The translations under genes and the position numbers were made by a program. The notes beneath the pieces were generated by a model. The model saw only the letters and a program-made list of their open reading frames with translations. It had not been told where the DNA came from and did no database searches. Below, one piece after another: positions 27,605-34,964 of a DNA stretch of 64,000 nucleotides (position 1 is its first letter; every line of letters begins with the position of its first letter). This DNA is from Pelagicoccus albus. GTDB lineage: Bacteria > Verrucomicrobiota > Verrucomicrobiia > Opitutales > Opitutaceae. The stretch is taken from positions 255,501 to 319,500 of the forward strand of contig NZ_JACHVC010000005.1 in NCBI RefSeq assembly GCF_014230145.1, read 5' to 3'.

Positions 27605-28204
27605 ATATCTAGCTAGTTTTGGTTGTAGGTTTTGGGTAGGGTTAAAGAAAATTTTTGAAACCACGGAGGCACGGAGGCACGCGGTCACGAGTGGGCTCGT
27701 TCGGCCTGATCGGGGTATAATCTCTGGGGTATTCTTAGTTTTGTTTAGGGTAATTTTTCTAGCAGTAGCACTAGTACAGGGGGGCTCCATCGTTTCTTCG
27801 GCAGGGGAAGCCGGTGGCGTCGGGGGGTCCGAAAGCCCGAAACGGGTGGAGTATTTGGCACTTCGATAGTTTTCCTATCTGTACCCGATATTCTCTGATC
27901 GATTCATGAATGCGACAATTGTAGAGTTCTATGTATAGAATAGGTCTCGAATTGTAGAAATCGAGTGAGCTATCTCTTCTAGGAACAGTCTGACCCAGCT
28001 TGTGGTTTATCTCAACTAATACTGATTCTTATTAGCTCTGCTGACGCTCGGTCGACTTTCGGGTGGGGCGCAGCCTAAGCTAGAGCGGCTACGTTGACCT
28101 TGTTTTCTTGCTTTTTTTCTCCTTAAAAGTCTACTGGCGGCTCGATTTTCTCTAGGGAGTCGGGCGATCACACGATCAGTGGTCTGCCGAAAGCTATTTT
28201 TCCG
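27605..28204. promoter_or_regulatory. Divergent intergenic region, TonB receptor / folE2
   Basis: This 600-bp gap carries promoters for both neighbours and no convincing gene. Three elements stand out. A short tandem ACGGAGGC repeat lies at 27663-27680. A 10-bp perfect palindrome, ATTCATGAAT, is at 27902-27911. The direct repeats AATTGTAGA at 27917-27925 and 27950-27958, 33 bp apart, flank a 14-bp palindrome, TTCTAT-GT-ATAGAA, at 27927-27940. The last arrangement looks like a protein-binding region; which gene it serves is not clear. Confidence 0.4.
27663..27680. repeat. Short tandem repeat ACGGAGGC
   Basis: Two 8-bp units, ACGGAGGC, plus a trailing AC lie about 60 bp upstream of the TonB receptor start codon. 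Motifs of the CACGGAGGCACGG type recur in intergenic DNA of many environmental Gram-negative genomes; that statement is from general knowledge, and only one copy is visible here. Confidence 0.5.
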
Positions 28205-29188
28205 ATGTCGATAAAGAACAAACCAAAGATGTACCTGCACAAAACCGATCCCGCGGAAGCGGCTCCGGTCAAGCGGTCGTACGATGCCGACTTCAAGCCT
28301 TCCGAGGATTATCGGGAGTCCATGCCGGACATCATGGATGCGGTCGATTCGGAGCAAGGCTCCGCAGTCCCGATTCAGCAGGTCGGAGTTTCAAACTTCC
28401 GATTGCCGCTTACAGTGCAGGCTGTTGATGGAAAACTGCTGACCTTGGAGGCGAGCATCACGGGGTCCGTTTCATTGGAAGCGAATCTTAAGGGCATCAA
28501 TATGTCGCGTATCATGCGCTCCTTCTACGAGCTGAAAGAGGAGGTATTTACGATCGATACGGTTCGCACCGTTTTGGACCTTTTCCGAGAAAAGGTAGAG
28601 AGCTTCGACGCTCGTATCATCATCCGCTTCAATTACCCGATCATGCAGCCCAGCCTGCGCAGCGGGCTTGAAGGCTACCAATACTACAAGTGCGCTTTTG
28701 AAGGGAGATTGTCCAAATCTGGCGTCTTCGAGCGCCTGATCCACTTCGACTTCGTTTATTCATCAGCCTGTCCGTGTTCGGCGGAACTCGCCGAGCATGC
28801 CCGCGACTTGAGGGAAGCGTATTCGATTCCACACTCCCAGCGCAGCAAGGCTCGGGTTTTTGTCAAGTTAGCGGAAGGCGAGAGCCTCTCTATCGAAGAT
28901 TTGCAGAAGCATCTAGCTGAAGCGCTGAAGACCGAGACGCAGGTTATGGTCAAGCGTGAGGACGAGCAGGCCTTTGCCGAGCTCAACGGCGCCTACATCA
29001 AGTTCGTCGAAGACGCGGCGCGATTGGTCTACGAACAGCTTGCGAGCGATTCGAGAATTGCGGACTTTCAGGTGGCGTGCTCGCACCTAGAGTCGCTGCA
29101 CTCGCATGATGCTGTTTCTGTGATTTGCAAGGGAGTGCCCGGCGGATTTATTGCCGATTTCTCGGATTTCGACTCCTTGGTTTGCTAG
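28205..29188 (+). CDS. folE2: GTP cyclohydrolase FolE2 (type IB)
   Basis: The 327-residue protein matches the FolE2/MptA family: PDIMD near the start, [14 protein letters not shown], and the conserved block [12 protein letters not shown] containing the active-site Cys, with the family pattern ending in [11 protein letters not shown]. It converts GTP to 7,8-dihydroneopterin triphosphate, the first step of tetrahydrofolate (and queuosine) synthesis, using a range of divalent metals instead of strictly zinc. The ATG at 28205 is followed by a hydrophilic N-terminus, as expected for a cytosolic enzyme. It is monocistronic, followed by a terminator and tRNA-Pro. No Zur-type site was recognised with confidence upstream. 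Confidence 0.95.
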   Translation: MSIKNKPKMYLHKTDPAEAAPVKRSYDADFKPSEDYRESMPDIMDAVDSEQGSAVPIQQVGVSNFRLPLTVQAVDGKLLTLEASITGSVSLEANLKGINMSRIMRSFYELKEEVFTIDTVRTVLDLFREKVESFDARIIIRFNYPIMQPSLRSGLEGYQYYKCAFEGRLSKSGVFERLIHFDFVYSSACPCSAELAEHARDLREAYSIPHSQRSKARVFVKLAEGESLSIEDLQKHLAEALKTETQVMVKREDEQAFAELNGAYIKFVEDAARLVYEQLASDSRIADFQVACSHLESLHSHDAVSVICKGVPGGFIADFSDFDSLVC

Positions 29189-29220
29189 TCGAAATTCGTG
29201 TAACTTTTCATTGCTTCTCG

Positions 29221-29253
29221 ACGAGCGACTGCGCAAATTGGCCGCTCGTTTTT
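29221..29253 (+). terminator. Rho-independent terminator of folE2
   Basis: A 7-bp stem (ACGAGCG at 29221-29227 with CGCTCGT at 29243-29249), a 15-nt loop and a run of five T at 29249-29253 lie just after folE2 and directly before tRNA-Pro. Confidence 0.65.
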
Positions 29254-29257
29254 GAAA

Positions 29258-29334
29258 CGGGCTATGGCGCAGCCTGGTAGCGCGCTTGTCTGGGGGACAA
29301 GAGGTCGTGGGTTCGAATCCCGCTAGCCCGACCA
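29258..29334 (+). tRNA. tRNA-Pro (GGG)
   Basis: The cloverleaf is complete. The acceptor arm CGGGCTA (29258-29264) pairs with TAGCCCG (29324-29330) followed by A and an encoded CCA. The D arm carries GGCGCAGCCTGGTAGCGC. The anticodon stem CTTGT/ACAAG encloses loop CTGGGGG, giving anticodon GGG. The T arm is GTGGGTTCGAATCCCGC. The anticodon reads CCC/CCU proline codons. No integrated element follows it. Confidence 0.97.
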
Positions 29335-29443
29335 TTTGTTGAAGTTGTAAGTGGTCTAAACGATTGTCCGGCGTTTAGCTAACCGGATTGGGAGTTTGTC
29401 CCGGTTGGGGGAGGCTTTCGTGTATTGGGGAGCGCTAACTATC

Positions 29444-30019
29444 CTATGAGAGTTCACATGGCCACGGTAGCCAGGGAAGGGCTTCTTTTAGGCCAAACCA
29501 CATCCGTTGCGCAGAGCCGCTTCGATAGCCGTAGATGCGGACTCCGAGTATTTGGAGCATCAAGCTGCTGGCTCGTCGCATGGCAGTTTCCTGAGGGTAG
29601 ATCTCCTCGAGCTCGCTTTGAAGGTAGTCTTCTATCTCGGCCACTTTCACCTCGGCGAGCTGATAGAGCTCATTGCCCTCTGCCGCCAACTCCAGCTGGG
29701 TCTTCAGAAGAAAGCAGCTGCAGTAGTCCTTTCTCTTCGTCTCCTCGACGATGCGCCTGAGCAGTTCGATTAAGCCTGCTTCGATGGAGGGAGCGGAATG
29801 GATAGTCTCTCGTATGCGTTGAAGATTCGTTTCGGCGTAAACTGCCAGCGATTCACGATAGAGCCCCTCTTTGTTCCCGAAGGCTAGGTATAGCGAGCCC
29901 GGCTTTAGCCCAGTGGCTTTCACCAACTTCTGCATCGATGTGGCCGTGTATCCATTTTGCCAGAATAGGTCGATAGACCTCTCGATAATTTCGGTTCTGT
30001 CGAATTGAGCTCTTGTCAT
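29444..30019 (-). CDS. TetR/AcrR-family transcriptional regulator
   Basis: The 191-residue protein has an N-terminal TetR helix-turn-helix (residues ~9-55: IIERSIDLFWQNGYTATSMQ, then GLKPGSLYLAFGNKEGLY), closely like the AcrR-like group that controls oxidoreductase genes. The remaining ~135 residues form the helical ligand-binding domain with Cys at 'DYCSC'. It is divergent from a short-chain dehydrogenase, and the ~196 bp between them carry two near-identical inverted repeats that are probably its operators. It should repress itself and the dehydrogenase until an unknown, possibly electrophilic or aldehyde-like, ligand appears. Confidence 0.93.
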   Translation of the reverse strand: MTRAQFDRTEIIERSIDLFWQNGYTATSMQKLVKATGLKPGSLYLAFGNKEGLYRESLAVYAETNLQRIRETIHSAPSIEAGLIELLRRIVEETKRKDYCSCFLLKTQLELAAEGNELYQLAEVKVAEIEDYLQSELEEIYPQETAMRRASSLMLQILGVRIYGYRSGSAQRMWFGLKEALPWLPWPCELS

Positions 30020-30070
30020 AGAAATAGGTCCAACCGCTCAGCAGTCTTCAAAGATCTTCTTTTATGCATA

Positions 30071-30141
30071 ACTTGAACAAACATTCAAGTAAATATTGAC
30101 AGGCGATGTTGGCGTCGACAACTTGAATGAGCATTCAAGTT
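30071..30141. promoter_or_regulatory. Pair of TetR-type operators
   Basis: Two copies of the inverted repeat ACTTGAA-6 nt-TTCAAGT lie at 30071-30090 and 30121-30140, the second extended by one more pair (AACTTGAA...TTCAAGTT, 30120-30141). They are 50 bp apart centre to centre, about five helical turns. A TTGACA-like -35 element (30096-30101) lies between them, so occupancy would block the dehydrogenase promoter and could also block the regulator. Confidence 0.85.
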
Positions 30142-30215
30142 GGTGGCTGACATAGTCACCCGAAAAGTAGTATCCCCAGCTTCAACGTGACTGGGTCGTA
30201 GAAAGGAAAACTAAG

Positions 30216-30959
30216 ATGGGAATATCAGTTAAAGATAAGGTTGCCTTGGTAACTGGAGCCAATCGAGGAATTGGCAAAGCGATCGTGGAGGCCTTCTTGC
30301 GGGAAGGGGCTCGCAAGGTCTATTTGGTGGTTCGTAATCCCGAAACCGCCGTGGTTTTGGAAAAGAGGTACGGAGAGGCAGTCGAGACGCTTGTCGCGGA
30401 CCTTGCGGATCGAGTGTCCATTGGGCGTTTAGCTGAGCAGGCGTCGGATGCAGAAATTGTCGTAAACAACGCGGGCATCTTGATCCCCAGTTCGCCGATA
30501 GCCGAGGGGGTTGAGGATGCTCTGAGCAAAGAGTTGGAGGTGAACGTCTTTGGCCTGCTACGCGTGGCAAACACCTTTGCTCCTATTCTGGAGGCCAATG
30601 GAGGTGGGGCTTTGGTTCAGATGAACTCCATCGCCTCGATCAAAAATTTTGCGGATTTGTCTACCTATTCTGCCTCCAAAGCGGCTGCCTATTCGCTAAC
30701 CCAAGGTCTTCGAGAAAAGCTCGCGACAAAGGGAATTGCCGTTTTGAGCGTTCACCCGGGTCCCATCCAGACGGATATGGGCTCGGAGGCAGGATTCGAT
30801 GGATCGCCTGAACCTTCCGTGGTAGCTGATGGCATCGTGGAAGCCCTTGCTTCGGGGACTTTTCATCTCTTCCCGGATGAGATGGCGAAGCAGTTTGACA
30901 AAGCGTATCAAAGTTTTGCGGACAATATTGTATTGGCAGACTTTTCTGAGTCGGCCTAG
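30216..30959 (+). CDS. Short-chain dehydrogenase/reductase (SDR)
   Basis: The 247-residue classical SDR has the cofactor motif TGANRGIG (13-20), NNAG (~84-87), active-site Ser138, and Tyr151/Lys155 in YSASK. The PGPIQTDM segment (~181-188) is also typical. It would oxidise or reduce a small alcohol or carbonyl with NAD(P)(H). Arg at 40 after the second strand (VVRN) hints at NADPH preference. A GAAAGGA sequence sits 10 nt upstream of the ATG, a clear ribosome site. The gene is paired divergently with the TetR regulator and followed by a strong terminator, so it is a single-gene regulon unit. Substrate unknown. Confidence 0.93.
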   Translation: MGISVKDKVALVTGANRGIGKAIVEAFLREGARKVYLVVRNPETAVVLEKRYGEAVETLVADLADRVSIGRLAEQASDAEIVVNNAGILIPSSPIAEGVEDALSKELEVNVFGLLRVANTFAPILEANGGGALVQMNSIASIKNFADLSTYSASKAAAYSLTQGLREKLATKGIAVLSVHPGPIQTDMGSEAGFDGSPEPSVVADGIVEALASGTFHLFPDEMAKQFDKAYQSFADNIVLADFSESA

Positions 30960-30970
30960 GAAGCTAATAT

Positions 30971-31015
30971 GCGCGGGAGCCTTTTGAGGAGGGGAGAGCT
31001 CCCGTGCTTTTTGTT
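30971..31015 (+). terminator. Rho-independent terminator of the SDR gene
   Basis: A 10-bp stem with one G-T pair (GCGCGGGAGC at 30971-30980, GCTCCCGTGC at 30998-31007), a 17-nt loop and the tail TTTTTGTT follow directly after the dehydrogenase stop codon. Confidence 0.88.
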
Positions 31016-31070
31016 CCGGCTTCAAAACGAATAGAGCCTTACTCTCGGCTTAAACAATCCAACATCGACA

Positions 31071-31358
31071 ATGATGGTTACTGAACGATTCAATGCTTTT
31101 ACTGTAGAGTTGCCGGATGAGTCGATCCGTAGTTGCTACTCTCCTACGTCAATCGCCCGACAGTACTTCAAAAGCGGAGAGGTTATTACTGTCGAAGAGT
31201 TTGTTTCGAAATCACGCAGTGCACTGAACGAAGCTTCCTCTCAAGTGGAAGAGGTTTTTGGATACGTTTGTAGTGGAGCGGCTGCCTCGATCGCGAACAT
31301 AGAGTGCTGGTGTTCTGCGCTTGAACCGCGAGCTAAGTTGAAGATCGTGCAAATCTAA
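31071..31358 (+). CDS. Small hypothetical protein upstream of sigma-54 activator
   Basis: I do not recognise this 95-residue protein. It has no signal peptide or membrane segment. It contains four cysteines (in SIRSCYS, GYVCSGA and ECWCSAL), acidic stretches and a predicted central helix (EEFVSKSRSALNEASSQVEEVFG, quoted in part). It begins after the SDR terminator and ends 31 nt before the sigma-54 activator gene, so the two may be co-transcribed. The tight spacing and clean frame favour a real gene; composition alone does not prove it. A partner or ligand-delivery role for the regulator is speculative. Confidence 0.55.
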   Translation: MMVTERFNAFTVELPDESIRSCYSPTSIARQYFKSGEVITVEEFVSKSRSALNEASSQVEEVFGYVCSGAAASIANIECWCSALEPRAKLKIVQI

Positions 31359-31389
31359 AACCCCTTCGAAGTCGGTATCGAAATGAACT

Positions 31390-33015
31390 ATGGAATCTTC
31401 GGTTTCTAAGGGTGTAGAAGCCCTCGCGGACTTATTGCTGAAACTGCCTTTAGAGCATCGTTGTCACCGGCTTCTGGATTTGGCGGTACAGGAGATTTCA
31501 GCTTGGGATGATGTTGCTCTTGTTCGTATCTGGCAATTGAGAGAAGGTGATATCTGCGACCGCTGCTCTCTTTCGTTGGAATGCTCCCAAAAGGTCAAGT
31601 GCATGCATTTGGTGGCGAGCTGTGGTCGATCTCTAGCGAATTCTGGCGAAGTATGGAACAGATTGGACGGTCGATTCGCTCGGTTTCCTTTAGGCGTTCG
31701 GAAAGTTGGGCATGTGGCTCAAACGGGGCAATCGGTCACAGTTAACCTTAGCGAAGACCGCAGTTGGGTCGTTGATCCGAAGTGGGCGATTGATGAGGGC
31801 ATCAGGGGAATTAATGCCCAGCCTTTATTATTTCGTGGAAAAATTTTGGGTGTACTCGGGATTTTCGTTCGACGTGAAATCGATCGAGATCTCGCTCGGT
31901 TTCAAAGGATGGTAGCGGATCATTTGGCGATGGCTATTGCGAATGCGGAGGCCTTCGAGGAGATCCGAGAATTGCAGGATCGCTTGGAGTTGGAAAATGA
32001 ATACCTACGCACCGAAGTAGAGGAAAGTCGGAGTTTTGGTGAAATCGTTGGCCGTAGCGGTCCCGTGCAGCAGATTGTTACCAAAGTCGAATTGGTTGCT
32101 GAAACTGGAGCGAGTGTTCTGATCACTGGGGAGTCGGGAACCGGAAAGGAATTGATAGCTCGCGAGATCCACAGGCGCAGCCTACGCAAAGATATGCCCA
32201 TGATTCGTGTTAACTGCGCGGGTATCCCCGCTAGTTTATTTGAAAGCGAACTCTTTGGTCACGCCAAAGGTGCGTTCACAGGGGCTTTGAGGGATCGGCC
32301 AGGCCGTTTCGAAGCGGCAGCAGGAGGGACGCTGTTTTTGGATGAAATCGGTGAGATGCCGATCGATTTGCAAGCCAAGTTGCTACGCGTCCTGCAAGAA
32401 GGACAGTACGAGCGAGTGGGGGAGGATCGGACGCGAAACGTAGACGTGCGAATCGTTGCCGCGACGAATCGAGACCTGAAGGAGGAAGTGCGTGAGAATA
32501 GATTTCGTGAAGATCTATTTTATCGATTAAACGTATTCCCGATAGAGGCACCGCCTTTGCGAGATCGGAAGGAAGACATATCGGCTCTCGTTGCCCATTT
32601 CGTAGAGCACCTGGCGAAGAGGCATGGGATGAAAACGCCAGTTGTAAGCAAATCGCAAATACAAGTGCTTTGCCGATATGATTGGCCGGGGAATGTGAGA
32701 GAGTTACAGAATCAGGTTGAGCGATCCTTGATTACCAGTCGAGGTCGAAACCTGAAGTTTGAAATTCCTAGAGCGGAGTCCCTGTCGCAGGAACCTCAAA
32801 GCCAGAGTTTTGGTGACGAAATATTGAGCGAGGAGCAGATGGTTGAGTTTCAACGGGTCAATATTCTCAAGGCGTTACGGAAGACGGAAGGTCGTGTCTA
32901 TGGAGAAGATGGCGCCGCAGCTCTTCTGAATTTGAAGCCCAGCACCTTAGCCTCTCGTATGAAGAAGTTGAGGATCGAGCTCCGCACTCGGAATCGGCCT
33001 TGGGATGTTGATTGA
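31390..33015 (+). CDS. Sigma-54-dependent activator with GAF domain and Cys cluster
   Basis: The 541-residue protein has a GAF-type sensor (~20-190), a coiled linker (~195-215), an AAA+ domain (~220-450) with Walker A GESGTGKE and the GAFTGA loop that contacts sigma-54, and a C-terminal Fis-like helix-turn-helix (~490-530, [18 protein letters not shown]). It should activate sigma-54 promoters, like NorR or FhlA. Unusual is a cysteine cluster inside the sensor: Cys56, Cys59, Cys65, Cys71 and Cys78, in a C-x2-C-x5-C-x5-C pattern that could hold an iron-sulfur cluster or metal. The target genes are not evident; no clear -24/-12 element was found next to it. Confidence 0.92.
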   Translation: MESSVSKGVEALADLLLKLPLEHRCHRLLDLAVQEISAWDDVALVRIWQLREGDICDRCSLSLECSQKVKCMHLVASCGRSLANSGEVWNRLDGRFARFPLGVRKVGHVAQTGQSVTVNLSEDRSWVVDPKWAIDEGIRGINAQPLLFRGKILGVLGIFVRREIDRDLARFQRMVADHLAMAIANAEAFEEIRELQDRLELENEYLRTEVEESRSFGEIVGRSGPVQQIVTKVELVAETGASVLITGESGTGKELIAREIHRRSLRKDMPMIRVNCAGIPASLFESELFGHAKGAFTGALRDRPGRFEAAAGGTLFLDEIGEMPIDLQAKLLRVLQEGQYERVGEDRTRNVDVRIVAATNRDLKEEVRENRFREDLFYRLNVFPIEAPPLRDRKEDISALVAHFVEHLAKRHGMKTPVVSKSQIQVLCRYDWPGNVRELQNQVERSLITSRGRNLKFEIPRAESLSQEPQSQSFGDEILSEEQMVEFQRVNILKALRKTEGRVYGEDGAAALLNLKPSTLASRMKKLRIELRTRNRPWDVD

Positions 33016-33089
33016 TCTGTATTCAAAAATTTAGTGCTTTGAGGTTCCATCCTGTGTAAGTGATGAGTCCTCTCGGACAGCTCTCTTTT

Positions 33090-33584
33090 TCAGGCTACGT
33101 CGCGCTCTGAAAATCCCATTTCTTCTCCGAGTGATTTTCGCAGCTTTTTTCTGGCCCGAGAAATTTGGCTAAGGACGGTTCCTCTTGGCATCCCAAGTCG
33201 TTCTCCGATTTCGTTGGCTGTTCTTCCTTCTAGGAGGTTTAACTTGAGTGTGAGTCTCTCGGTTTGGGAGAGTGCTGCTAGGGCGACTTCAAGGTCGATT
33301 CCGTAACCAGGCTTATCCCAGCGCGAAGGTTCGGGAGCGTGCTCTAGTGAACTGAAGCTTACGACTCGGTTCCTTCTAAGCTGATCGTAATATGTATTTC
33401 GGACGGCCACAAAGAGGAGGCTGCGATTGGGCACGGACCCATACTTTCGTTGAACCTTCATCCATGCCTGTTGGGCGAGGTCTTCAGAGTCGTTGCGGTT
33501 GCGGGTTAGCTGGTAGGCAAATTGAATCGCAGATTCGATGAGGTCCTTTTCGGATACAGATTCAGAGGCAGGTTTTTCGCTCAT
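33090..33584 (-). CDS. ECF-like RNA polymerase sigma factor
   Basis: The 164-residue protein has sigma-70 region 2 (residues ~12-75, with AYQLTRNRNDSEDLAQQAWM binding core polymerase and the -10 element) and region 4 (~105-155, LNLLEGRTANEIGERLGMP recognising -35). Regions 1 and 3 are absent, as in ECF sigma factors. No zinc-finger or membrane anti-sigma gene is next to it; the neighbours are a sigma-54 activator (convergent) and an AraC gene. Its control is therefore unclear. Confidence 0.88.
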   Translation of the reverse strand: MSEKPASESVSEKDLIESAIQFAYQLTRNRNDSEDLAQQAWMKVQRKYGSVPNRSLLFVAVRNTYYDQLRRNRVVSFSSLEHAPEPSRWDKPGYGIDLEVALAALSQTERLTLKLNLLEGRTANEIGERLGMPRGTVLSQISRARKKLRKSLGEEMGFSERDVA

Positions 33585-33876
33585 GTTTCAGATTGGTTAT
33601 GGTTGGGTTTCTGTTTGGGAAGAGTCGCACCGGTGGGTGTGCGTTCCCTTTAACAGGGATTGTGCCAATCTGTTCTGAAATTGTGTAAGTGGCTGCTGCA
33701 CAATGAGAAACGGAAATGGGTGTGCTGCTTGACAGAAGCGATATCTCAATGAACACGAAGTTTCATGATCCAGTACCACGAAATTTAGCGGTGGCGGAAT
33801 TTCCGCTTTCTAAAATGTACTAGACGAAGCCTATTGCAGGGTATCTGATCGCGTATCAAAAAAACGATACAAAATG

Positions 33877-34833
33877 CTAAAGAGACTGTTTGAGTCGAGC
33901 GGGCAAGTAGCGTTTTAGGAGACTGTAAGCGTAGCCCTTATCGAAGCGACCATAGGCTGATTCTCCTATGCCTGGAATGTTCGCTCCTTTATTGTCTCGT
34001 CGCCATTCGCTGGGTGTCATTTCAAAAGTCCGTTTAAAAACTGTATTGAAACTTTTGATATTAGGGAAGCCTGACTCCATGGCTACGTCCAAAATCGAGT
34101 ATTCTGCTTTCGCTAGAAGCGCCAGTGATTTTTTCGCTCTAAGCATATTGAGGTAGTCGCTGAAAGTACAGGCTAAGCGACTTTTGAATAGGCGTGCGAG
34201 GTAGCTCGCCGATACGTTTTCCTGTTCTGCGATCTGTCCGCTCGAAATTTCTTCAGAGCTATGTGCTTCCATATAGCTTACAATGCGGCTCAAACGATCG
34301 CCTAGCTCTGAATCCTCTGAACCTTCAGTGTCGTCGTTGGCGCCAAGAATAGAAGGGACTTGTCTGACCAGCGTCGATAAGAGTGTCATGGCCAAAGCTT
34401 CGCAATGTAGGCGGTACCCAGTTTGCCTCATGCGCATCTCCCAGCTGATTTCGGCTATCAAGGCGCGTAAGTTTTCGAGGGCCTCCTTGCGTAGGGCTTG
34501 TGGCATCTTGTTGAACTTGAAGTGACGTTGGGCGAAATCGGGGTCTCCATGTCTTGCCAAGTTTGTATCGATTTGAAGTACAACCAGGATGTTGTTTTTT
34601 GTAATGCCCTCAGTCATGTGAATTTGCCCGCTCGGAATGAAGCAGAGGTCACCTTCGCGCATGATAAATTCTCCCTCTCCTGATTGCACTTGAACGTCTC
34701 CTTTGAGGGTGAGGAGGAACTCGCAATCTTTATGGGAATGGGGCGCGCACGACCGTACACTGTGAAGAAAAGTGCGAAAGGGCAGATTCTCTTCGTGCTC
34801 AACGAATTCTTGGTGGGGGGCTTGTGAAACCAT
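33877..34833 (-). CDS. AraC-family regulator with cupin sensor
   Basis: The 318-residue protein has an N-terminal cupin-like sugar-binding domain (~20-100: APHSHKDCEFLLTLKGDV, then FIPSGQIHMTEG) and a C-terminal double helix-turn-helix (~185-285: SSGQIAEQENVSASYLARLF, then SILDVAMESGFPNIKSFNTV), ending in the usual MTPSEWR motif. AraC proteins of this type activate sugar-use genes when a pentose or other sugar binds. It is 131 bp downstream of the GH51 arabinofuranosidase on the same strand, pointing to arabinose or an arabinoside as effector and to control of the region-D locus. Confidence 0.92.
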   Translation of the reverse strand: MVSQAPHQEFVEHEENLPFRTFLHSVRSCAPHSHKDCEFLLTLKGDVQVQSGEGEFIMREGDLCFIPSGQIHMTEGITKNNILVVLQIDTNLARHGDPDFAQRHFKFNKMPQALRKEALENLRALIAEISWEMRMRQTGYRLHCEALAMTLLSTLVRQVPSILGANDDTEGSEDSELGDRLSRIVSYMEAHSSEEISSGQIAEQENVSASYLARLFKSRLACTFSDYLNMLRAKKSLALLAKAEYSILDVAMESGFPNIKSFNTVFKRTFEMTPSEWRRDNKGANIPGIGESAYGRFDKGYAYSLLKRYLPARLKQSL

Positions 34834-34964
34834 ATTGGGGTATGACTTTTCAGGGTAGGGAGAACTCCCTGCCGGAATAGGTTGAGTTGAATTTGAATAT
34901 GTCGCAAGCGATGGACAACCTTTTGGCCGGCTCGAGGGCTCTGTTCTTCGCGTAGGTGAATGGC

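Noticed and set aside
27605-27790. Extra 62 codons in front of the large TonB receptor
   Set aside because: They would bury the clear signal peptide that begins at 27604 and include the short repeat; the internal ATG is the likely start.
29258-30019. tRNA-Pro as an integration site of a genomic island
   Set aside because: No integrase, no direct repeat of the tRNA 3' end and no change in gene type follow it.
33562-33779. Two ~60-codon leftward frames upstream of the sigma factor gene
   Set aside because: They overlap each other in different frames, are Ser/Thr/Pro-rich without a motif, and look like non-coding upstream DNA.
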